A stretch of DNA of 64,000 nt from Haliotis asinina. Lineage: Eukaryota > Mollusca > Gastropoda > Lepetellida > Haliotidae. The stretch is taken from NCBI RefSeq assembly GCF_037392515.1, contig NC_090290.1, positions 19,915,753 to 19,979,752 on the forward strand, written 5' to 3'. Below the pieces are notes generated by a model that saw nothing but the letters and a program-made list of their open reading frames with translations, was not told where the DNA came from and searched no databases. Position 1 is the stretch's first letter. Each line of letters opens with the position of its first letter. The position numbers and the translations under genes were made by a program. Of the stretch, positions 8,311 through 15,024 are shown in pieces.

Positions 8311-8914
8311 TGGGGGGTACCCCCCACTCCCCACTGACCCACACTGCGCCATAGTGTGCGGGCAGACTGGCTGTGGGAAGACCGTTTTCGTGTTGGATAT
8401 GTTGGAGGGTTACTACAAGGATGTGTTCGATAACATCGTTATCATGTGCCCTACTCTGAGCATGAATAAAACGTACGCGCGACCTTGGGTGATGACGGAC
8501 CCGGACGTACACAATATCGACCCTGGAACACGCCTGCAGGACTGGTTGAAAGCTCTTCACGAGAAATTTAAAGGGGAACCGACGCTGTTCATACTGGACG
8601 ACTGCAGCGCTAATCGCGAGATAACAAAAAAGAGAGACATGCTATCGTACCTGGCCTTCTCCGACCGGCATGCAAATCACAGCGTCTGGGTGCTAACGCA
8701 GAAGTTCAACTCGGTGTTAAAAGACCTCAGGGAGCAGACGCGATGGGTGGCCTTATTTCACTGCAAGGACAGGGATTCGTTCGAGGAGTGTTTGAGAGAG
8801 AACGATGTGATGAGTAAATTAGAACGGGAACGGGTGAAGAAACAGCTTGCTGAAACTAAACACGCTAAGCTCGTGCTCAAGACCGACCAACCAGTAGCAT
8901 ATAGGGTGTGCTAA
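8282..8914 (+). CDS. A32-like genome-packaging ATPase (FtsK/HerA superfamily)
   Basis: This intact 210-residue frame encodes the motor that would pump DNA into the capsid. Walker A is GQTGCGKT at residues 27-34 and Walker B is LFILDDC at about 102-108. A conserved LTQKFNSVLKDLREQ segment near residue 145 supplies the sensor glutamine. The ATG at 8282 lies inside the capsid gene in another frame, an overlap of 29 bp. The N-terminal GGYPPLP stretch is encoded by one of the element's G/C hairpins (8311-8326), so the repeat is tolerated inside the protein just ahead of the conserved PTDPHCAIVCGQTG segment. The stop lies at the edge of a decamer tandem repeat. Confidence 0.9.
   Translation: MGDSCKPSTDGGYPPLPTDPHCAIVCGQTGCGKTVFVLDMLEGYYKDVFDNIVIMCPTLSMNKTYARPWVMTDPDVHNIDPGTRLQDWLKALHEKFKGEPTLFILDDCSANREITKKRDMLSYLAFSDRHANHSVWVLTQKFNSVLKDLREQTRWVALFHCKDRDSFEECLRENDVMSKLERERVKKQLAETKHAKLVLKTDQPVAYRVC
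8311..8326. repeat. G/C hairpin unit inside the ATPase gene
   Basis: The 16-bp perfect palindrome TGGGGGGTACCCCCCA is one member of a family of GTGGGGGTACCCCCAC-like hairpins scattered through the Polinton, here translated as part of the ATPase N-terminus. Confidence 0.85.
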
Positions 8915-8992
8915 AGCTAAGCAAAGCTAAGCAAAGCTAAGCAAAGCTAAGCAAAGCTAAGCAAAGCTAAGCAAATGCTAAGCAAATGCTAA
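8911..8992. repeat. decamer minisatellite GCAAAGCTAA
   Basis: Five exact copies of GCAAAGCTAA follow a partial copy that includes the ATPase stop codon. Two 11-bp variants (GCAAATGCTAA) follow. The run separates the ATPase gene from the small-gene cluster, and its TAA in every unit puts stops in all plus-strand frames. Confidence 0.9.
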
Positions 8993-9108
8993 GTATAGCT
9001 ATGATATTTGAAGTGTTTGTCGTGTGCAACTTAACCTTCATTTCTCAGTATTTTGTCTGCATCGGGTATTATATAGTTAAAACTAAATCTTACTTGTTAT
9101 ATTATAAG

Positions 9109-9711
9109 ATGGAGTGTGAGGAATTGCTCGAACAATTGTCTGGGGGTGTGGGGGTCTCCCCCACTGATGATAAGCGAGAGAAACTGGTGGCGTTGGCTGT
9201 TGGCGGCAAAGCCAAACATTACTTTGGAGACTACACTCCGGATAAAATTCACAAAATGTCAGCCGAAGAAATCGAATAGCTGTACGCTAGATACGAGTCC
9301 CGGCTCGGAGCAGAAATGACAAAGACAATAGGATCGGCTATGACCCAGATATACACCGGTATTGTGTCATACTTCCTTCCCATTCCACCAGAGCGCCGAC
9401 TTTACCTGTGGGAGGACCTCGAGAAAGACCCTTTTATCGAACACGCCGTGAGCTCTATCAGCTGCGGGCTGTACCACAAATATGGTATGTTGTTGGCTCC
9501 AGTGACGGCGGCGATTATCACGGCAAAGCATTGTCAATTTGAGAGAAAAAATAATAATAATAGTATAGATGGATGCTGCACAGGAGACCCCAGTGGGGGT
9601 ACCCCCCACACCCCCAACAGTGAGGGAAACCCCCACAGTGAGGGAAACTCCACTGGAGGAGACCCCTTCAGTGGGGGTACCCCCAACAGTAACCAGACAG
9701 AAGAATCCTAA
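9109..9711 (+). pseudogene. small conserved Polinton protein, split by in-frame TAG at 9277
   Basis: The start at 9109 follows TTATATTATAAG directly. The frame reads to TAG at 9277-9279, then continues in the same frame through LYARYESRLGAEMTKT and FLPIPPERR to a stop at 9709. I recognise the joined product as one conserved Polinton protein in which the codon at the TAG is normally a sense codon, probably lysine, so a single AAG-to-TAG change would explain it. A hairpin unit at 9148-9164 encodes GGVGVSPT inside the N-terminus. The last third overlaps the next gene in another frame and is low-complexity. Function is unknown; there is no clear membrane segment or enzymatic motif. Confidence 0.6.
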
Positions 9712-9829
9712 GAGAGTAGCTGCCGGTAAAAAACGGTGGTGTAACCAACATAAAATTATTACAGTGACCAACCCAACCCGACTGTTGTTGGCTGTAGGCG
9801 TAACTGCTGCCGTGGTTATAACATGGTAA
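9569..9829 (+). CDS. small basic membrane-anchored protein with hairpin-encoded Pro/Val repeats
   Basis: This is an 86-residue frame starting at 9569 just after a run of AAT triplets. The first half is a repeat of VGVPPT and VRETP units encoded by G/C hairpins. It is followed by the basic motif KNPKRVAAGKKRW, which I associate with a small Polinton protein, and a C-terminal hydrophobic anchor (LLLAVGVTAAVVITW). It overlaps the end of the preceding gene by 143 bp in another frame. The role is unknown. Confidence 0.55.
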   Translation: MDAAQETPVGVPPTPPTVRETPTVRETPLEETPSVGVPPTVTRQKNPKRVAAGKKRWCNQHKIITVTNPTRLLLAVGVTAAVVITW

Positions 9830-9909
9830 TATCGTGGGGGTGTGGGGGGTACCCCCACTGTGGGAAACCCTGGGACCCCCACTGTTGGGGGTGTGGGGGG
9901 TACCCCCAC
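9593..9909. repeat. cluster of four GTGGGGGTACCCCCAC-type hairpins
   Basis: Palindromic units lie at 9593-9609, 9671-9686, 9842-9858 and 9893-9909, with related half-units (CCCCCACAGTGAGGGAAAC) between them. Further members lie at 8311, 9148, 11281 and 11604. All share G5-6, a TAC or short spacer, and C5-6, often inside a GTG...CAC frame with a central KpnI-like GGTACC. Confidence 0.85.
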
Positions 9910-9959
9910 TGTCGACCCGCATATCATGTTATAATTTAAAATATTTTTATATATACATA

Positions 9960-10187
9960 ATGTCTGAGGGGAAAACGTTCGTCAACGACGCATACCACGC
10001 CACAGTGGTCGCCAGTCTAGCCGTAGGGTACGCTCGGTTGACTAAAATGGTGCTTAAACAACCAACTATCAAGCTAGATTTCAACCTGCAGGATATGGGT
10101 ATGCTCATAATGAACCTCGGTATGGCGATGGCCACAAAAGACATCCTAGTAAAACAAGGGATAATACCTGATAATATAATGAAATAA
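9960..10187 (+). CDS. small conserved Polinton protein (75 aa), function unknown
   Basis: The start at 9960 (MSEGKTFVNDAYH) is chosen over the longer frame because it directly follows TTTTATATATACATA. The product is mostly helical and hydrophobic in two stretches (TVVASLAVGYARL and MGMLIMNLGMAMATKD) and ends in QGIIPDNIMK. I recognise it as a recurrent small gene of this Polinton type. It could be membrane-associated. No catalytic motif is visible. The next gene begins 7 bp after its stop. Confidence 0.6.
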   Translation: MSEGKTFVNDAYHATVVASLAVGYARLTKMVLKQPTIKLDFNLQDMGMLIMNLGMAMATKDILVKQGIIPDNIMK

Positions 10188-10194
10188 ATATAGG

Positions 10195-10620
10195 ATGGCC
10201 ACGATAGCTATGATGGTCGGTGGGGCGTTAGTGAATGCCCTGGCATTTTTCGGGAGTAATTTCCTCTTCTCGAAACTACGAGATGATCACGCGGCTGAAA
10301 TACAGGAAGAAAGGAAGCGGCACGATCTCGCTACTGAGAACTTACAAAAGGCACAGGCCGAGTACGCTAAAAAACGCCTCCAGAGGATGGATTTTATTAA
10401 CGAACAACTCCAGCGTGAAAACCATGCCGTTCAAACATTCAACGATGTCGATGAAGCAATGAAAGAATACTACCTACTAACTGGTAAACGATTGCAACCG
10501 CTCAATAAACCCACACTCGCTCAGTACTACACACCATCCAAGGGACAAATGAATCGTGAACTGGGCTTCATAGTGTTGGGTATAGCAGCTACTGCGTTGG
10601 TTGCGAGGCAATCAAATTAA
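10195..10620 (+). CDS. conserved coiled-coil Polinton protein with terminal hydrophobic segments (141 aa)
   Basis: The frame begins with a hydrophobic stretch (MATIAMMVGGALVNALAFFG), continues as a long charged coiled coil (about residues 30-90, with EEERKRHDLATENLQKAQAE-like heptads), and ends in a second hydrophobic segment (LGFIVLGIAATALVA). Both ends may be membrane-embedded. It is recurrent in related Polintons by my recollection but has no assigned function. It lies in a tight run with the genes on both sides (7-bp and 18-bp gaps). Confidence 0.65.
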   Translation: MATIAMMVGGALVNALAFFGSNFLFSKLRDDHAAEIQEERKRHDLATENLQKAQAEYAKKRLQRMDFINEQLQRENHAVQTFNDVDEAMKEYYLLTGKRLQPLNKPTLAQYYTPSKGQMNRELGFIVLGIAATALVARQSN

Positions 10621-10638
10621 ATACCTATATAAGTAAAC

Positions 10639-10902
10639 ATGAGACCCGCTCCATACCGATGCGAATACATACTTATGGGGAAGACCGAGGTCTGTGGTAG
10701 GAAATGCAGGAATCAGGGGTTCTGCTGTTTCCATATGGGAAGTCCTAACTACACGTGTTCTGTGTGTGGTATCGGGGTTAAAGGACACTACTGTCTATGT
10801 AAAGCTCACGGAGCGAACGTAGTCAGACATCAACTCATCTACGAGAATAAAAAGGACTACATAAAAGAACGTAGGCGACTGCTCAAGATAGACTCCAAAT
10901 AA
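10639..10902 (+). CDS. small cysteine-rich zinc-binding protein (87 aa)
   Basis: The product contains at least ten cysteines and several histidines in paired C-x2-C or C-x3-C spacing (CGRKCRNQGFCCFH, CSVCGIGVKGHYC), followed by a basic tail. This suggests one or two treble-clef-like zinc sites and nucleic-acid or protein binding. The start at 10639 follows CCTATATAAGTAAAC, a clear TATA box 8 bp from the ATG. The role in the element is unknown; a late transcription or packaging factor is one guess. Confidence 0.6.
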   Translation: MRPAPYRCEYILMGKTEVCGRKCRNQGFCCFHMGSPNYTCSVCGIGVKGHYCLCKAHGANVVRHQLIYENKKDYIKERRRLLKIDSK

Positions 10903-10961
10903 AACCACATATTTTTATCAAGGGTTACCTCCCTTTACTGTGACCCAATTAGACATTGGTT

Positions 10962-11333
10962 ATGTTAGGTGTAAACACTATGACTACTGTACGCGAGCTC
11001 AAGCGGGTCGCAAAACAGAGAGGTGTGATCAGGTATTCTAGAATGCGGAAGTCAGCATTGTTGAGATTACTAGGTTTAGAAGCCCCTCCTACGGTAAAAC
11101 AATTAAAAGCTCAAGCAAAACAGCTTGGATACACGGGTTATTCAAACCTGGGGAGAGCCGGGTTAGTCGAATTGTTATCACATACCCCCGTAGCACGTCT
11201 CACTGTAAAACAACTGAAAGCCGAGGCACACGATTTGGGTTTAGGCGGGTATTCCCGTATGAGAAAACCACAGAGAACCCGTGGGGGTACCCCCCGCTCG
11301 CGTTATCAATATATTCATGATCCAGCGAGGTGA
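10962..11333 (+). CDS. SAP-like repeat protein, probably the detached N-terminus of the DNA polymerase gene
   Basis: Three tandem helix-extended-loop-helix repeats of about 33 residues are visible, each beginning TVREL or TVKQLK and containing a GYS.(M/L).RK/A core. They resemble SAP-type DNA-binding motifs. I use the ATG at 10962 (10980 is also possible) because the longer frame starts at TTG. The frame runs past a G/C hairpin at 11281-11296 and stops at 11331-11333 inside polymerase sequence that is read in another frame. In related elements SAP-like repeats precede the polymerase in the same polypeptide, so this is probably a severed N-terminal part. Confidence 0.55.
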   Translation: MLGVNTMTTVRELKRVAKQRGVIRYSRMRKSALLRLLGLEAPPTVKQLKAQAKQLGYTGYSNLGRAGLVELLSHTPVARLTVKQLKAEAHDLGLGGYSRMRKPQRTRGGTPRSRYQYIHDPAR

Positions 11334-13964
11334 CAAGTATCACTACACATGGATAAAACACTTTAGCAGGCTGTTGTATGACCAATCGGCACACAGAGAA
11401 AAGACCCACTTCTGTGAACGATGCCTACATGGCTTCACACGAGCTGATTTATTAGAATCCCACCGGGAGGATTGCCAAGGTGTGGGGCAGACGGCCATAC
11501 GAGTCGACATGCCTAAGGAAGGTGATAATATCCTAAAATTCGGTAACCACAAGAACCAAATGTCTGTGCCTTATATCATATACGCCGACTTCGAAGCCTT
11601 GGTGGTGGGGGATTCCCCCAGTGGTGCCGCAGGTAGCTTTACCCACAAAACACACGAGCATAAAGCCTGTGGGTTTGGATACATTGTCGTCCGTTGTGAT
11701 GGGGAAACGAAAGCTCCGGTAGTGTATAGGGGCCCTGACGCGGCTGAAAGGTTTCTAAAGTGTTTGCAGGAGGAAGAAAAAATTATTAGGAATGCATTGT
11801 ATAGAATAGCTCCCATGCGTATGACCCGAGCCAACAGGCTAGCTCACGCTAGTAGCACTAACTGTCACGTGTGTGACTCACCACTTAACGGTGATTCGGT
11901 GAGAGATCACTGCCACATAACTGGTAAGTATAGAGGCGCCGCTCACAGCGCGTGCAACCTCAAGCTTAAAACCCTAAGACAATAAACATCCCCGTTGTCT
12001 TTCACAACTTGAGAGGGTACGACTCACACTTGATCATGCAGGCCATCGCGAAAATCGATGGTAATATAACGTGCATCCCCAACAACATGGAGAGATACAT
12101 CTCCTTCAGCTTAAACGGACTTAGGTTCATTGACTCGTTTCAGTTCCTCCTGTCGTCACTCGACAGTCTGGTCAAGGCCAACAATACCTTCTCTATCACC
12201 GATCGATACACAGACGCCGAGACTAGACCCCTGCTTATGAGGAAGGGTGTGTACCCCTATGAGTACTTGGATAGTTGGGTCAAGTTCACCGAGACCAGAC
12301 TACCCCCTATTGACTGCTTTTATAGCAAGCTGACTGGCTCAGCAATATCTCAAGACGATTACTCGCACGCGACTAACGTATGGAATAAACTGGGTTGTAA
12401 GAACCTGGGTGATTATCACGACCTGTACTTGAGGACAGATGTACTGCTGTTAGCCGACGTGTTTGAGACGTTTAGGCGGACGTGTTTCAAGCAGTATAAA
12501 CTCGACCCCGCATGGTATTACACCAGCCCAGGTCTGTCGTGGGACGCCTTGCTTAAAAAGACCGGAGTTAATTTGGAATTGCTCACAGATTACGACATGC
12601 ACCTATTCATTGAGAAAGGCTTGCGAGGTGGGATTTCCATGGCATCCAAACGATACGCTAAAGCAAATAATCAATACGTGAAAGGTTACGATCCTAACAA
12701 GCCAACCAATCACATTCTCTACCTCGACGCAAACAACCTGTACGGCTGGGCCATGAGCCAGTATCTACCTACAGGGGGATTCGAATGGGTACCCCACGTT
12801 GATGTTATGGGGGTTGCACCAGATTCGAACAAAGGGTATATCCTCGAGGTTGACTTAGAGTATACCAAGGAATTACACACATCACACAACAGCTACCCCC
12901 TGGCCCCCGAACGTATGAGGGTTAACCCAGACTGGATGTCTGAGTACCAACATAACTTGTTAGGTGGGCGTGTGACAGACGTTGAAAAACTCGTTCCTAA
13001 CTTAATGAATAAGACCAAGTACATCGTTCACTATCGCAACCTACAGCTGTACCTGTCGTTGGGTATGAGGCTGACCAAAATACACAGGGTGCTCATGTTC
13101 GACCAGAGCCCATGGATGGAGCCTTACATCAGAATGAACACAGACCTACGAAAAAAAGCCACCAGTGATTTTGAGAAAAATCTCTACAAGCTCATGAACA
13201 ACTCGGTGTTTGGTAAGACTATGGAGAACCTGAGGAAACGCGTGACCGTGAAGCTGGTTCGGTCGAGTGAGGAAGACAAGCTCAGGAGATTGATAGCCAG
13301 TCCGGCATTCAACCGTAGTAAGATATTCACAGACAACCTGGTTGCCCTACATATGAAGAAAAGCCACATAAAATTCAACCGGCCTGTTTACGTGGGGATG
13401 AGCATCCTCGATTTATCCAAACACCTGATGTACGACTTTTACTACAACGAGCTCAAGAAACAGTACGGTGACAGGTGTGAAGTGCTGTACACTGACACGG
13501 ATTCCCTGCTGATGGAGATTCGAACCGAGGACGTGTACGAGGACATGAAAAAACACCTCGATTTATACGACACCAGCGACTACCCTAAGACCCATGCCAT
13601 ACACAGTACGGTAAATAAAAAGGTCCTAGGTAAGATGAAGGACGAGTGTGCTGGCACGCCCATAGCCGAGTACATAGGTTTGAGACCTAAGATGTACTCC
13701 ATACTGAAAGCCGACAATAGTGAGATCTGGAAGGCTAAGGGGGTTAAGAAGTATGTGGTGAAACAACACATCAAACACGCCAGATTCAAGGAAGCCCTGT
13801 TCAAGACCCGTACCTTTAGGCATAAAATGAACACACTTAGAAGTGATGGACATAAGATATACGGACTGACTATAAACAAGACGTCCCTGTCGCCTATGGA
13901 CACGAAACGTTGGATAGCTATTGATGGGATAAACACATACGCGTATGGACATGAAAAAATTTGA
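11281..13964 (+). pseudogene. polB: protein-primed family B DNA polymerase with Endonuclease VII-like insert, frameshifted
   Basis: This gene would replicate the element by protein priming. The 5' segment (to 11985) holds a zinc-binding FCERCLHGFTRADLLESH motif, the Exo I motif ADFEA (about 11583) and a CHVCD...DHCHITGKYRG...CN cluster typical of Endonuclease VII (11862-11958). The frame then shifts by one base between about 11975 and 12000. The 3' segment to 13964 has Exo II (HNLRGYDSH), polymerase motif A (DANNLYGWAM, about 12725), motif B (KLMNNSVFGKT, about 13190) and motif C (YTDTDS, about 13490). There is no good start codon: the sequence joins the SAP-like frame at a G/C hairpin, and the usual long region between the two appears to be missing. 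It overlaps the integrase start by 14 bp. Confidence 0.85.
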
Positions 13965-14913
13965 GGCTATTTACTACAGCCCGCGTGGGTACTGGAAAGG
14001 AGCTAGCGCAGTAGATAAGCTAGCTAAAATAGCGTGAGTACCCCCGGAGGAAGCCAAAGCGTGGCTTGAAAAACAAGCCCTGTGGCAGATCTATTTGCCG
14101 GCACCACGCTACGTGCCTAGAAGGAGGTTCGGTATTAACATACCTAATAGCGTTCACCAGGCAGACCTACTGTTCCTACCCCACGACAAGAGGTACAAGT
14201 ATGCCTTAACCGTAGTGGACGTAGCCAGTCGTTACAAGGAAGCCGAACCCTTGACCACGAAAGATTCGGCCCAGGTAGCCAGAGGATTCGAACGCATATA
14301 CAAACGCAGTCCGCTGACGTGGCCAACAGAGCTGCAAGTTGACCCCGGACGGGAGTTCATGGGTGCCGTGTCACAACTGCTAGCCAAACACGATACAAAG
14401 GTCAGGCGTGGCACGGCCGGAGCCCATCGCAGCCAAGCCATAGTTGAGAGATTTAATAGGACTTTGGCTGAGCGCTTGTTCGGCCATCAGTATGCTAGGG
14501 AGATGGTCACCCCTGGAAAACGATCGACTGAATGGGTCACGAGGTTACCCAAGGTGGTGTCGGCAATCAACCATGAAGTCACCCGTCTCACCGGTAAGAA
14601 ACCGGCAGACGCTATCAAACTAAAATCAATAGTTGCAGAGTCGGCCGCTCCATTGCGTGGGAAGGAGAAACAGATACCAGATAGGGCCCTAGTGAGGTAT
14701 CTATACCAGCCGGGGGAACACGAGGGTGATAGCCGTAAGCGGACCACCGATCCTATATGGTCAGTCAAAACTTACAACATAGATAAAGTGGATATGAAAG
14801 CCGACGAACCTAACTTATACTACTTGAGGGATGGGCCGGGTAGGGGGTTTGTAAGAGAAGAATTATTGATCGTACCGTACGGCACAGTGTTACCTCCAAC
14901 ACACGTTAAGTAG
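13951..14913 (+). pseudogene. int: retroviral-type (rve) integrase of the Polinton, with premature TGA
   Basis: The integrase would cut and join the TIR ends. The ATG at 13951 (MKKFEAIYYSPRGYWKG) lies in the polymerase end; an in-frame ATG at 13945 is also available. TGA at 14035-14037 interrupts the N-terminal region after about 28 codons, then the same frame is open to 14913. The catalytic core shows D in HQADLLF, D in LQVDPGREFMG and E in QAIVERFNR, with 34 residues between the last two. A C-terminal beta-rich domain (DPIWSVKTYNID, GRGFVREELLIVP) follows. The final 11 codons are encoded inside the right TIR. No later ATG would give a complete core. Confidence 0.85.
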
Positions 14914-15024
14914 TAGGGGTAATAGTAGCAAGGGCTAAGGACCCAACCAAAGCCTTATTTAGTAAATAAGGCTTTGTAGAGACTTTTCTTGAAAGTGTTT
15001 TAAAACCCCCATTGTATATACTAC
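14881..15024 (-). repeat. Polinton right terminal inverted repeat
   Basis: This is the inverted copy of 1885-2029 with two base differences. It contains the 27-bp palindrome at 14949-14975 and the last 11 codons and stop of the integrase. T at 15025 matches the terminal A of the left TIR, so the border is ambiguous by one base. Confidence 0.95.

Larger units (their letters stand above)
1885..15024 (+). mobile_element. Polinton/Maverick element (virus-like self-synthesising DNA transposon), decayed copy
   Basis: The 13.1-kb element is bounded by 145-bp terminal inverted repeats that differ at two positions. It is flanked by TCGCCT at 1879-1884 and 15025-15030, the 6-bp duplication typical of Polintons; one terminal base (T at 15025) could belong to either the TIR or the duplication. 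It carries the diagnostic set: protein-primed family B polymerase, retroviral-type integrase, double jelly-roll capsid, penton-like protein and FtsK/HerA packaging ATPase. Genes lie in four blocks: minus 2058-4717, plus 4747-5895, minus 5873-7006 and plus 7039-14913. Premature stops or frameshifts occur in at least five genes, so the copy is probably not autonomous. The gene set resembles those Polintons also described as adintoviruses. Confidence 0.95.

Noticed and set aside
8911..8992. Possible CRISPR-like array
   Set aside because: Units are contiguous decamers with no spacers; it is a simple minisatellite in a eukaryotic transposon.
9367..9927. 186-codon minus-strand frame rich in VGVPPTPP repeats
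   Set aside because: It is the antisense reading of the G/C hairpin cluster and overlaps three plus-strand frames with recognisable Polinton content.
3780..14037. Alternative genetic code or stop-codon reassignment in the Polinton
   Set aside because: Both TAG and TGA occur as interruptions, intact genes use them as normal stops, and a frameshift is present too; mutational decay explains all of them.
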